DNA from: Brevibacterium sp. S111
GTDB lineage: Bacteria; Actinomycetota; Actinomycetes; Actinomycetales; Brevibacteriaceae
DNA: 64,000 bases
Direction: 5' to 3'
NCBI RefSeq assembly: GCF_004745075.1
Contig: NZ_RHFH01000009.1
Location: 142,061-206,060 of the forward strand
The notes under the pieces were generated by a model, which was not told the origin of the DNA, made no database searches, and saw nothing but the letters and a program-made list of their open reading frames with translations. Positions 24,319 to 35,827 of the stretch are shown here, piece by piece. The translations under genes were made by a program, and so were the position numbers. Numbering within the stretch: position 1 is the first letter of the stretch; each line of letters opens with the position of its first letter.

Positions 24319-25609
24319 ATGACCGTCACGACCGCAGAGACAAAGGTGCCTCTGCAGCTCAAGCGGCGATCCGTCGTCGCAAGCACCATCGGCAACGTCC
24401 TCGAATGGTACGAATGGAGCGCCTACGCGGTGTTCACCCCGTTCATCGCGGCAGCGATGTTCAACAGTGAGGACAAGGTCTCATCCGTCCTCGCAAACGC
24501 TCGGTGTCTTCGCCGTCGGATTCCTCATGCGGCCACTCGGCGGCATCGTGTTCGGCAGGATCGCCGACGTCAAGGGCCGGAAGTTCGTCCTCATCTTCAC
24601 CATGCTCATCATGGCCGGCGGCTCGTTCCTCATCGCCGTCCTGCCCGGTTACGGACAGATCGGGGTCTTCGCCTCGCTCATCTTCCTCCTCGTGCGGGTG
24701 GCCCAAGGCTTCGCCCACGGCGGCGAATCGGCGACGGCGAACTCCTATATCGCCGAGATCGCCCCGGCACGCCGCCGCGGATTCTGGGGCTCCATCGTCT
24801 TCGTCGCCATCTACGGCGGCTCGGTGCTTGCCTACACGGTCGGCGGGGTCATCACGAATGTCTTCTCCGAGGCCGCTGTCAGCGACTGGGCATGGAGGAT
24901 CCCGTTCGCGCTCGGCGGCCTGCTCGCTCTCGTCGCCCTCTGGATGCGCCGCGGCATGGTCGAAAGCGACGTATTCGAAGCCGATGATCAGGCGGAGGCC
25001 GTCGCGCCCGTGCCCGTCGACCGGGGGCGGGTCGCCCGCGCCATCGTCCTCGTCGTGCTCATGACCTCCGGCATCACCGCCGCCCACTACACATGGACGT
25101 CGTATGCCTCGACGCTGGCGATCACCGAACGCGGCATGGATGCCCAGACCGCCTACTGGGCGACAGTCGGGGCGCAGATCATCGCCCTCGTGTCGCTGCC
25201 GTTCTGGGGACTGCTGTCCGACCGGATCGGCCGTCGCCCGGTGCTCATCGGCTTCGGTGTGCTCATGGCGATCCTGCAGTATCCGCTCATGGGCATGATC
25301 ACCGCCGCCGGCTGGTCTCTGTTCATCGCATCGACGCTGGCGCTGCTCGTCGTCTCGATGGCGGGCGCTCTGCTCTCGGCCGTGCTGTCCGAAGCCTTCC
25401 CGACGAAGGTGCGAACCCAGGGAATCGGCTTCGCCTACTCGGTGTCCGTGGCGGTGTTCGGCGGAACGGCGCCCTACCTCAACGGGCTGTTCAACTCGCT
25501 TGACCTCAGTTGGCTCTCCAGCGGCTGGGTGATCCTGCTGTGTCTGGCAACGATCGTCGCCGTGGTGAAGCTGCCCGAGACCAAAGGCAAGGACCTCAAC
25601 GCGATCTGA
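24319..25609 (+). pseudogene. MHS-family MFS transporter interrupted by a +1 frameshift
   Basis: The reading frame from ATG 24319 gives SVVASTIGNVLEWYEWSAYA, the standard start of metabolite:H+ symporters (KgtP/ProP type), up to about 24494. It then loses similarity. The remainder, GVFAVGFLMRPLGGIVFGR onward with about ten more membrane segments, continues in the +1 frame to 25609. Dropping one A from the AAA at 24495-24497 restores LATLGVFAVG and a 429-residue protein. The rest of the gene is intact with normal codon use, so this is a recent mutation or a sequencing error. It would import the organic acid handled by the upstream operon. Confidence 0.85.
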
Positions 25610-26060
25610 GCCGGTCGTGGGCAGACGACACCTCTGCCGACAAACGGGTTGATGACCGAAGCACTCGTGCACGCATGCGTTTCTCGGCACTCACCCCGTT
25701 TCTCGGCGAGTGGGCGGGGCGCAGACCCGTTTGTCGGCGAGGGGGCGGGGCGCAGGCCCGTTTCTCGGCGAAAGGCCTATGCGCAGATCCGTTTGTTGGC
25801 GAGCAGACCCGTGCTTCGGCGCTCGCCCCGTGCCTCGCCCCGGGTCTCGGCGAGCGCCGATGCGCGGGCGATGCGCGGGCGGGCGGCGCCGCCGACCAGC
25901 GCCTGGACTCGAGGTTTGTCGGGGGTGATTTCATTCACTAGAATCAGAGGCGCAGAGCCAGCAGGCGCGGTTCCACACGGACATCGCCGCGAGTCCTGAC
26001 CGGTGCTGCGCAGATCCGTGCAGGTTCTGCACACAACTTCATACGCCGCTAAGACATGAC
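25610..26060. other. Gene-free region with an inverted and tandem repeat array
   Basis: This is the stretch between the transporter and the glycine riboswitch. I see no plausible protein. Most of it is the repeat array at 25636-25830; the rest, around 25920-26040, is unremarkable and probably holds the promoter of the gcv operon. Confidence 0.6.
25636..25830. repeat. ~31-bp degenerate tandem repeats with one inverted unit
   Basis: Direct units lie at 25693-25724, 25725-25755, 25756-25786 and, shortened, 25787-25806 and 25807-25830. The first half is ACCCGTTTSTCGGCGAG and the second NGGGCGGGGCGCAG. GCCGACAAACGGGT at 25636-25649 is an exact inverted copy of part of the second unit (25725-25738), so the region can fold into alternative long hairpins. 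Confidence 0.85.
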
Positions 26061-26207
26061 GTGGGAGAGCTGCCGGGCAGCCGCGACTGCGCGGGAACGG
26101 GCACGCCCCAGCCATCGCTGGAGCACCGGCCGACGCAGAAGCAGCAGACACCGAGCAGCGCCGTAGGTGCAATTCCCTCCCCGGGAAACTCTCAGGCCCA
26201 GTACCAC
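26061..26207 (+). ncRNA. Glycine riboswitch
   Basis: GTGGGAGAG (26061-26069) pairs with ACTCTC and CCAC (ending at 26207), closing the aptamer. Inside lie GCGCCGTAGGTGCAA and CCGGGAAACTCTCAGG, the hallmark sequences of the glycine aptamer. It stands about 180 bases before gcvP, the gene class this riboswitch normally turns on. A second aptamer of the usual tandem pair is not clear, although ACTCTCAG recurs at 26323-26330. Confidence 0.85.
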
Positions 26208-26318
26208 CGATTGCAGGCAATTCTGAAGGAGCCGACCGGCCACCTCACCGAGGCGACACTCGCGAACGCGACACGTTGTCGACAAGACGACAGGCAGGCA
26301 GCAGCTCCGACAGATCGG

Positions 26319-26348
26319 GGAGGACTCTCAGTGATCGCTGCGTCCTCC
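26319..26348 (+). promoter_or_regulatory. Hairpin between glycine aptamer and gcvP start
   Basis: GGAGGAC (26319-26325) pairs exactly with GTCCTCC (26342-26348). It contains a ribosome-binding-like GGGGAGGA and a GTG at 26331 in another frame. It may be part of the expression platform of the riboswitch or the end of a second, degenerate aptamer. Confidence 0.4.
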
Positions 26349-26385
26349 GAACTCGGTGGGCGCGACACCGACCCTAGGACGGCAA

Positions 26386-29318
<2,933 letters not shown>

Positions 29319-29319
<1 letters not shown>

Positions 29320-30590
29320 TGACTGAGAACACGCAGGGCGCCAACGCCCAGACCAAAGAGACCCCGCTGCACGCGATCCACGCCGAACTCGGTGCCTCGT
29401 TCACCGACTTCGGCGGCTGGGACATGCCGCTGAAGTACGGTTCGGAACTCGCCGAACACCGTGCCGTGCGCGAGGCCGCCGGCCTCTTCGACCTCTCCCA
29501 CATGGGTGAGGTGCGCATCAGCGGTGCGGACGCCGCCGCCTTCCTCGACTACGCGCTCGTGGCGAAGTACTCGAAGATGAAGATCGGCAAGGCCAGATAC
29601 GGTGTCCTCGTCAACGAGGGCGGGTACATCCTCGACGACCTCATCACCTACCGCATCGGCGAGGAGGAATTCCTCATCGTCCCCAATGCTTCGAACACGC
29701 CCGCCGTGGTCGCAGCCCTCAAGGACCGGGTCCAGGCCTTCGTCCGGGACGAGGCCCCCGGCGCCGATGTGCATCTCGTCGACGAGTCCGATGCCACCGC
29801 TCTCATCGCCGTGCAGGGACCGAACTCGGAAGCGATCATCCTCCGCGCCCTCGACGAGAGCGCTCATGGCGAATTCGGTCCGCGCACCGGGGCGGGCGAC
29901 CCGGCGAAGGCCGAGGCCACCGGCGATGCCGAGGGGTCAGCCGCCTCGGCGGAGGCGGACACGGTCACCATCGGTGAGGCCGTGCGCGAACTCAAGTACT
30001 ACGCGTGGATGCCGCTGACGATCGCCGGGATCGACCTCATGCTCGCTCGCACCGGGTACACCGGTGAGGACGGGTTCGAACTCTATGCCCCGAACATCGG
30101 CGCCGCCCGCCTGTGGGAGACCCTGGTGACCTCGGGCGTCGACTACGGGCTCGTGCCGTGCGGGCTGGCCGCACGCGATTCGCTGCGCCTGGAAGCGGGC
30201 ATGCCGCTCTACGGCAACGAACTCGACGAGAACACCACGCCCTACGACGCGGGGCTGGGCCGGATGATCGGGTTCAAGACGAAGGAGAACTTCTTCGCCC
30301 GTGAGGCTCTGGCCGCGCTCGGGCAGACCGAACCGCCGCGCGTGCTCGTCGGACTGACCTCGGAGGGACGCCGAGCCGCACGCTCCGGCGCCGCCGTGTC
30401 CGTCGACGGCACCGAGGTCGGCACCGTCACCTCCGGTCAGCCCTCGCCGACCCTCGGCCACCCCATCGCTCTGGCCTATGTCGACCGGTCCGCCGCCGAG
30501 GTGGGAACCGCTGTGACCGTGGACATCCGCGGCAAGGCGCACGACTTCACCGTCACCGAACTGCCGTTCTACAAACGCCCGTCGAACTGA
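29319..30590 (+). CDS. gcvT: Aminomethyltransferase, glycine cleavage T protein
   Basis: This 423-residue protein moves the methylene group from aminomethyl-GcvH to tetrahydrofolate and releases ammonia. The blocks [37 protein letters not shown] and [14 protein letters not shown] are those of GcvT. The ATG overlaps the gcvP stop (TGATG). A low-complexity insert near residues 191-223, rich in Ala/Glu/Gly, makes it about 50 residues longer than usual and includes a copy of the GCCGAGGCGG word in reverse. Confidence 0.95.
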
Positions 30591-30647
30591 GTTCACTCGG
30601 GCGAAGCCGGTGACTCGTACACTGGTCTCACCTGCCACAACAACGTC

Positions 30648-30675
30648 GCGGCCCCCGCTGTCTGCCGGGGGCCGC
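30648..30675 (+). promoter_or_regulatory. Hairpin in the gcvT-gcvH junction
   Basis: GCGGCCCCCG (30648-30657) and CGGGGGCCGC (30666-30675) form a perfect 10-bp stem with an 8-base loop, ending just before the gcvH ribosome-binding site AGGAAGA. It could limit read-through or tune gcvH translation. Confidence 0.5.
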
Positions 30676-30690
30676 AGAGAAGGAAGAAAC

Positions 30691-31089
30691 ATGGCACAGC
30701 TGCCCCCACTCCCTGAAAAATACACCTACTCGGCCGAGCACGAGTGGGTCGACGGCGCCGCCGATGCGCTCGTCGGCACGACCGTCAAGGTCGGCATCAC
30801 GGCGGTCGCCGCCGACGCCCTCGGCGAGGTCGTCTACGTTGACCTGCCCGAGGTCGGCGACACGATCACCGCTGGTGAGACCTGTGGAGAGGTCGAATCG
30901 ACGAAGTCCGTGTCCGACCTCTACACCCCGGTGTCCGGTGAGGTCGTCACCATCAACGAGGCGGCCGTGGACTCACCCGGACTGCTCAACTCCGACCCCT
31001 ACGGCGAGGGCTGGCTGTTCGAGGTCAGCGTGACCGAAGTCGGCGAAGTCATGGACGCCGCCGCCTACGCCGAGGCGAACTCTCTCTGA
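30691..31089 (+). CDS. gcvH: Glycine cleavage H protein
   Basis: This 132-residue lipoyl carrier shuttles the aminomethyl group between P, T and L proteins. The lipoylated Lys lies in [13 protein letters not shown] near residue 71, preceded by [15 protein letters not shown]. The ATG has AGGAAGAA immediately upstream, after a strong hairpin. It is separated from gcvT by 100 bases. No lipoamide dehydrogenase gene is in the window, so the L protein must be encoded elsewhere. Confidence 0.95.
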   Translation: MAQLPPLPEKYTYSAEHEWVDGAADALVGTTVKVGITAVAADALGEVVYVDLPEVGDTITAGETCGEVESTKSVSDLYTPVSGEVVTINEAAVDSPGLLNSDPYGEGWLFEVSVTEVGEVMDAAAYAEANSL

Positions 31090-31104
31090 GCCACACCCCT
31101 ACGC

Positions 31105-31251
31105 GGGGTACTCGGGGAAACCTCCCGGGATCGGCGGCGAGCACATGCGTGTGCACGCCCGGTCGCGGAAACACCCTCAGATCGGGGTCGGTCGAGGTCG
31201 GTGCGGGCGTCAGCGTCCGCACCGGCTCGCCGGGCATGTGAGCGTGCCCGG
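31105..31251 (+). promoter_or_regulatory. Structured leader of sdaA, possible divergent glycine-riboswitch-like RNA
   Basis: The leader holds GCGGAAACACCCTCAG, similar to the GGAAACTCTCAGG end of a glycine aptamer, with GGGGT upstream (31105-31109) able to pair to ACCC (31173-31176). Two strong hairpins follow: 31199-31224 (9 of 10 bp) and 31230-31251 (7 bp). The GCCGAAGG-like core is not seen, so the riboswitch idea is weak; the hairpins are clear. Confidence 0.35.
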
Positions 31252-31299
31252 TCCTTCGGCCGGCCCCGTCGTCATCCCACCAGAAACGAAGTGATTGCC

Positions 31300-32775
31300 A
31301 TGCCATTGAGTGTCTTCGACCTCTTCACCGTCGGCATCGGACCCTCGAGCTCGCACACCGTCGGACCGATGCGAGCGGGCTCGAGCTTCATCCACCTCCT
31401 CGGCGATGCGCTGGGATCCGTTGCGGACCTGCGCGTCGACGTGTTCGGATCCCTGGCCGCCACCGGTGCCGGCCACGGAACCTTCGACGCCATCCTCATC
31501 GGCCTCGAAGGCTGCCGACCGGACCTCATCGAAGCCAACGAACTCACCGCCCGCCGGACACGGATGTCCGAGACCGGGACGATCATCCTCGGCGATTCCA
31601 CCGGCAACGGAGTCGAGATCGCCCTCACCGAAGACGACATGGTCAAGCGGCCGCTGACCGTCCTCCCGCGCCACACGAACGCCCTGACCATCACCGCCTT
31701 CGACTCCACGGGCCAGACCCTGGCCGAAGAGACCTACTACTCCGTCGGCGGCGGGTTCGTCACCTCGGAGACCGAATTCCTCGAGAAGGAGAAATCCGCC
31801 GAGGCGGGGGCAGAAGACGGTCCCGAGAGTTCGGAATTCGCGGTCGCCGATTCGGTCGTCGAAGCCGAACTCGAGTCCTACAGCGAAGAGCTGCCGTACC
31901 CGTTCCATTCCGGGGCCGAACTGCTCGAACGCTGCCGCGAGAACGACATGTCGATCGCCGAGATCATGCACGCGAACGAACTGTCGATGTGGGACGAGGA
32001 CGAGATCCGGCACGGGCTGCTCCACATCTATTCGGTGATGGAGGAGTGCGCCTCGGCGTCCTTGGACCGTTCCGGCTACCTGCCCGGCGGGCTCAAGGTC
32101 CGCCGGCGCGCCCACGACTGGTATCTCAAGCTCAAGGCCGAGGACCCGAACCACGATCCGGGGTACTACCTCGAATGGGTCAACCTCATCGCCATGGCCG
32201 TCAACGAGGAGAACGCTTCGGGCGGACGCGTCGTCACCGCGCCGACGAACGGGGCAGCCGGGATCATCCCGGCCGTGCTGCACTACGCGCTCAACTACGT
32301 GCCGTCTGTGGCCGAAGGCGGCGAAGCCGCGAAGCACCGAGCCATCATCGACTTCCTGCTCACTGCGGCGGCGATCGGCGTCCTCTACAAGGAACGCGCG
32401 TCGATCTCCGGTGCCGAGGTCGGCTGCCAGGGTGAGGTCGGATCCGCCTCGTCGATGGCGGCCGGGGGACTGGCCGCGGTCATGGGCGGTACGCCCGAGC
32501 AAGTGGAGAACGCCGCCGAGATCGCGATGGAACACAACCTGGGCCTGACCTGCGACCCGATCTCCGGGCTCGTGCAGGTCCCTTGCATCGAACGCAATGC
32601 GATCGCGGCAGGCAAGGCGATCAACGCCTCCCGCATGGCGCTGTGGGGCGACGGCCAGCACCGGGTCAGCCTCGACGAGGTCATCGAGACGATGCGCCAG
32701 ACCGGTGCCGACATGTCCTCGAAGTACAAGGAGACAGCGCTCGGCGGCCTCGCCGTCAACGTCGTCGAGTGCTGA
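31300..32775 (+). CDS. sdaA: L-serine dehydratase, single-chain Fe-S type
   Basis: This 491-residue enzyme deaminates L-serine to pyruvate. The N-terminal beta domain shows [22 protein letters not shown] and the C-terminal alpha domain has [29 protein letters not shown] and the C-terminal Cys, the ligands of the 4Fe-4S cluster. I start at ATG 31300 at MPLSVFDLF; a GTG three codons earlier is possible. An acidic linker near residues 155-190 is longer than usual. Directly after gcvPTH, it would drain serine made from glycine towards pyruvate. Confidence 0.93.
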   Translation: MPLSVFDLFTVGIGPSSSHTVGPMRAGSSFIHLLGDALGSVADLRVDVFGSLAATGAGHGTFDAILIGLEGCRPDLIEANELTARRTRMSETGTIILGDSTGNGVEIALTEDDMVKRPLTVLPRHTNALTITAFDSTGQTLAEETYYSVGGGFVTSETEFLEKEKSAEAGAEDGPESSEFAVADSVVEAELESYSEELPYPFHSGAELLERCRENDMSIAEIMHANELSMWDEDEIRHGLLHIYSVMEECASASLDRSGYLPGGLKVRRRAHDWYLKLKAEDPNHDPGYYLEWVNLIAMAVNEENASGGRVVTAPTNGAAGIIPAVLHYALNYVPSVAEGGEAAKHRAIIDFLLTAAAIGVLYKERASISGAEVGCQGEVGSASSMAAGGLAAVMGGTPEQVENAAEIAMEHNLGLTCDPISGLVQVPCIERNAIAAGKAINASRMALWGDGQHRVSLDEVIETMRQTGADMSSKYKETALGGLAVNVVEC

Positions 32776-32831
32776 GGGCCGCCGGGGCGTCGGCCAGCAG
32801 GATTCCTTGCTGTCCCAATTCGATGATGGTG

Positions 32832-32859
32832 ACGTGGAACACGTGGAACCCAAGTTCCA
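32832..32859 (+). repeat. ACGTGGAAC direct repeat with inverted half upstream of ectA
   Basis: ACGTGGAAC occurs twice without a gap (32832-32849) and GTTCCA follows at 32854-32859 in inverted orientation. It lies about 200 bases before ectA in a 284-bp gap without genes. It could be a regulatory site for the ectoine genes. Confidence 0.4.
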
Positions 32860-33024
32860 GAAGTCGATAAATGTAACGAAACGATAACGAACATCCGGCC
32901 CGTCATGAGCGCGAAGGAGCCCCCCGTCACATCCCAGAGATGCCATGGGGAAGGCCGGGTCTGTTACATGCCGGCAGGCGGCGCTGATCGTTGTCAAAGT
33001 GCCCCTGATTAGACGGGTTCGGGG

Positions 33025-33052
33025 TTGACGCTCAATCTCATGCCGCTAGGTT
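33025..33052 (+). promoter_or_regulatory. ectA promoter of leaderless type
   Basis: TTGACG (33025-33030) and TAGGTT (33047-33052) are 16 bases apart. The GTG of ectA begins 7 bases after the -10, so transcription would begin at or next to the start codon. No Shine-Dalgarno sequence is present. Confidence 0.65.
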
Positions 33053-33059
33053 TATTGGC

Positions 33060-33554
33060 GTGATTAACGCACTCGCTGAACCGAAGACGCAAACCGACGT
33101 CCGGACTCCCGAGCTGGAGGACGGACAACATCTATGGCGGCTCGCGAAAGACACAGCCGTGCTCGATCTGAACTCCTCGTACTCGTACCTGCTGTGGTGC
33201 CGCGACTTCGCGGAGACCTCGGTGATCGCACGGATCGACGGAGAGCCCGCCGGCTTCATCACCGGGTACACCCGTCCGGAGAACCCGGACACCCTGATGA
33301 TCTGGCAGGTCGCAGTCGATGAGAAGTTCCGTGGTCACGGACTCGCCTCCACCATGCTCCATGAGCTGGCTGACCACACCGGCGCTCTCCGCCTGGAGAC
33401 GACGATCACCGCGGACAACGCGGCGTCCAACCGCCTGTTCCAGGCGTTCGCCGAGCAGCGCGGGGCCGGTTTCGACCGTCGCCCGCTGTTCACCCCGGAC
33501 CTCTACCCGGACGGCCACGACACCGAGTACCTCTACGAGATCGCACCGCTGTAA
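33060..33554 (+). CDS. ectA: L-2,4-diaminobutyrate acetyltransferase
   Basis: This 164-residue GNAT-fold enzyme makes N-gamma-acetyl-diaminobutyrate, the second step of ectoine synthesis. The acetyl-CoA site is [17 protein letters not shown] near residues 87-103, and [14 protein letters not shown] plus the C-terminal [11 protein letters not shown] are typical of EctA. The GTG start sits directly downstream of a -10 element, so it is probably leaderless. It opens the ectoine cluster, with a 160-bp gap before ectB. Confidence 0.95.
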   Translation: MINALAEPKTQTDVRTPELEDGQHLWRLAKDTAVLDLNSSYSYLLWCRDFAETSVIARIDGEPAGFITGYTRPENPDTLMIWQVAVDEKFRGHGLASTMLHELADHTGALRLETTITADNAASNRLFQAFAEQRGAGFDRRPLFTPDLYPDGHDTEYLYEIAPL

Positions 33555-33638
33555 CGAGCCCCACCACGGCGCTGCGCGGACCCCCGGTGCACGGGAGAGG
33601 CCGCGGCCGGCGTCAGGAGGCGGAAGAGATCGCTCGCC

Positions 33639-33719
33639 ATGAGCGACTGCGACCACCGCCTCGGCGGCTGCACACGATGCAGCCGCACAATCAAGAAGTC
33701 GAAAGGACTCCAACGATGA
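33639..33719 (+). CDS. 26-residue Cys-containing small ORF coupled to ectB
   Basis: ATG 33639 opens a frame of 26 codons with three Cys and one His near its start ([11 protein letters not shown]) and a Lys-rich end. Its stop TGA overlaps the ectB ATG as ATGA, a common coupling arrangement. GGAAGAG lies 10 bases upstream. A 9-bp hairpin (33664-33686) lies inside it. It may be a leader peptide or simply chance; I know of no such gene in ectoine operons. Confidence 0.35.
   Translation: MSDCDHRLGGCTRCSRTIKKSKGLQR
33664..33686 (+). promoter_or_regulatory. Hairpin before ectB
   Basis: GCGGCTGCA (33664-33672) and TGCAGCCGC (33678-33686) form a perfect 9-bp stem with a 5-base loop, 15 bases before the GAAAGGA of ectB. 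Confidence 0.5.
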
Positions 33720-35020
33720 CCGAAAGCTCCACGACCACACCTTCTGGCAAGCCCGACATCTTCGAAACCCGCGAATCAGCCGTTCGCAGCTACTGCCGCT
33801 CCTGGCCGGCCACCTTCGCCCGCTCGCAGGGCGCGAAGCAGTGGGACGAGGACGGCAACGAATACCTCGACTTCTTCTCCGGTGCCGGCGCACTCAACTA
33901 CGGCCACAACAACCCGGCAGTGATGGGACCGCTCATCGAATACCTGCAGTCGGGTGCCGTCCTCCACTCGATGGATATGAAGACCCCGGCCAAGCGTGAG
34001 TTCCTCCAGACCTTCCAGGACCTCATCCTCAAGCCGCGCGGACTCGACTACTCGGTGATGTTCCCCGGTCCGACGGGCACCAACACCGTCGAGGCAGCCC
34101 TCAAGCTCGCCCGCAAGGTCACCGGACGTCAGCACATGCTCTCGTTCACCAACGCCTTCCACGGCATGACCCTGGGATCGCTGTCGGTGACCGGCAACTC
34201 GATGAAGCGCGAAGGCGCAGGCATCCCGCTGACCAACAGCTCGAAGATCCCCTACGACGACTACTTCGATGGTGAGACGCCGGACTTCCTGTGGCTGGAG
34301 AAGGTCCTCGAAGACTCCGGTTCGGGCGTCGACAAGCCCGCCGCAGTCATCGTCGAGACCGTCCAGGGCGAAGGCGGCCTGCGTGCCGCTCGCGCCGAAT
34401 GGCTGCGCGCTCTGTCCGAGCTGACCAAGAAGCACGACATCCTCCTCATCGTCGATGACGTGCAGGCTGGCTGCGGCCGCACCGGTTCGTTCTTCAGCTT
34501 CGAAGAGGCCGGCATCGAGCCCGACATCGTCTGCCTGTCGAAGTCGATCTCCGGTTCGGGTCTGCCCCTGGCTCTGACCCTGTTCCGTCCCGAGCTCGAT
34601 GTCTGGGAGCCCGGCGAGCACAACGGCACCTTCCGCGGAAACAACCCCGCGTTCGTGACCGCCACCGCCGCGATCAAGAACTTCTGGGCCGACAACTCCT
34701 TCCAGAACGAACTCGCCGACACGATCGCCGAGCTGCACCAGCGCCTCGACGGCATCGTCGAGAAGGCCGAGGGCGCCACCATCCGCGGCCGCGGACTGCT
34801 GGCCGGCCTCCACTTCGAAGACGCCGAAGTGGCCGAGAAGGTTGCAGCATACGCCTTCGAAAAGGGCCTGCTCCTCGAGACCTCAGGGTCCCAGGACGAG
34901 GTCATCAAGATCATGCCGCCGCTGACGATCGACTCGCGCGATCTGCAGGCGGGCCTGGACATCATCGAGGCCGGAGTGGCCAAGTTCGCTCCCGCCGCTG
35001 CTGAGGCCGCACTGGCCTGA
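33716..35020 (+). CDS. ectB: Diaminobutyrate-2-oxoglutarate transaminase
   Basis: This 434-residue class III PLP aminotransferase forms L-2,4-diaminobutyrate from aspartate semialdehyde with glutamate as donor. Seen: [49 protein letters not shown] and the PLP-Lys block [15 protein letters not shown]. The ATG has GAAAGGA nine bases upstream. Length and all blocks match EctB. It is the first committed step; the hairpins on both sides may set its level relative to ectA and ectC. Confidence 0.96.
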   Translation: MTESSTTTPSGKPDIFETRESAVRSYCRSWPATFARSQGAKQWDEDGNEYLDFFSGAGALNYGHNNPAVMGPLIEYLQSGAVLHSMDMKTPAKREFLQTFQDLILKPRGLDYSVMFPGPTGTNTVEAALKLARKVTGRQHMLSFTNAFHGMTLGSLSVTGNSMKREGAGIPLTNSSKIPYDDYFDGETPDFLWLEKVLEDSGSGVDKPAAVIVETVQGEGGLRAARAEWLRALSELTKKHDILLIVDDVQAGCGRTGSFFSFEEAGIEPDIVCLSKSISGSGLPLALTLFRPELDVWEPGEHNGTFRGNNPAFVTATAAIKNFWADNSFQNELADTIAELHQRLDGIVEKAEGATIRGRGLLAGLHFEDAEVAEKVAAYAFEKGLLLETSGSQDEVIKIMPPLTIDSRDLQAGLDIIEAGVAKFAPAAAEAALA

Positions 35021-35031
35021 CTCACCTCTGC

Positions 35032-35063
35032 CGGGCCGGCGCCGCAACCGTGGCGCCGGCCCG
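35032..35063 (+). promoter_or_regulatory. Hairpin between ectB and ectC
   Basis: CGGGCCGGCGCC (35032-35043) and GGCGCCGGCCCG (35052-35063) make a perfect 12-bp stem. There is no T-run, so it may be a partial terminator or an mRNA-stabilising structure within the operon. Confidence 0.55.
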
Positions 35064-35187
35064 AGCTGTGGGCCGAACCGAACTCCGGTTCGATGGCTCA
35101 GCCGGGTCGGCGGGCACCGTCGAAACGCGACGGGAGTCCGTGACCCATCACCTGAACTTTCCCCGACCTTTCACGAAAGGACCACGA

Positions 35188-35595
35188 ATGTACGTAGTCA
35201 ACCGCGATGACCTCAATGACACCGACCGCGATGTGAAGTCCGAGACCTGGCGCAGCCGTCGCATGGTGCTCGGCAAGGAGCGCGTCGGATTCTCGTTCCA
35301 CGACACCGTGATCTACGCAGGAACCACCTCGACGTTCCACTACCAGAACCACGTCGAAGCCGTGTACTGCGTGCAGGGCAAGGGAACGCTGACCGACCTG
35401 GAGACCGGGAAGGAATACCCGCTCCACGACGGCGTCATGTACCTCCTCGACGGAAACGAGAAGCACACCGTCGTCGCCGAGGAAGAGCTGCGCTTGGCCT
35501 GCGTGTTCAACCCGCCGGTCACCGGGCGTGAGGTCCACGACGAGAACGGCGTGTACCCGCTCATCGTCGAAGACGAAGCGGCACCCGCGAACTGA
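35188..35595 (+). CDS. ectC: L-ectoine synthase
   Basis: This 135-residue cupin closes the ring of N-gamma-acetyl-diaminobutyrate to ectoine. ETWRSRRMVLGKERVGFSFH, HYQNHVEAVYCVQGKGTL and LLDGNEKHTV are the EctC blocks that hold the metal- and substrate-binding residues. GAAAGGA lies before the ATG. A 14-bp terminator follows 60 bases after the stop, so ectD is probably not simply the last gene of this transcript. Confidence 0.96.
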   Translation: MYVVNRDDLNDTDRDVKSETWRSRRMVLGKERVGFSFHDTVIYAGTTSTFHYQNHVEAVYCVQGKGTLTDLETGKEYPLHDGVMYLLDGNEKHTVVAEEELRLACVFNPPVTGREVHDENGVYPLIVEDEAAPAN

Positions 35596-35655
35596 TCGAG
35601 TTCCACTCGCCGAGGCGGCCGATCGTTGAGATCGACTGCTGAGGCACCGTGACGC

Positions 35656-35701
35656 CGAAGGGCGGCTCGGGCGATTGATCGCTCGAGCCGCCCTTCGTTT
35701 T
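35656..35701 (+). terminator. Rho-independent terminator after ectC
   Basis: CGAAGGGCGGCTCG (35656-35669) and CGAGCCGCCCTTCG (35684-35697) form a perfect 14-bp stem, followed by TTTT. The interval can pair further. It is one of the best terminators in the window. Confidence 0.85.
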
Positions 35702-35827
35702 GGCTCCACCCGGGGTGCCGGTGACGACGTCCTCCTGTTACGGTGGCGGCACAACCCGATCTGCGGGGGCGATGAGCGCTCACGCCATCACTCCGGCAGA
35801 CGGCACATAGCGAAGGAAGGAGAATTG

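Noticed and set aside
24490..24500. Programmed ribosomal frameshift in the MHS transporter
   Set aside because: The AAAC site lacks a classic slippery heptamer and no downstream pseudoknot is evident; mutation or read error is simpler.
25636..25830. Possible CRISPR array
   Set aside because: Repeats are degenerate, run into each other without unique spacers, and there are no cas genes.
26208..26350. Full second glycine aptamer
   Set aside because: Only ACTCTCAG and a hairpin are visible; the GCCGAAGG-like core is missing, so I list only the first aptamer as an RNA feature.
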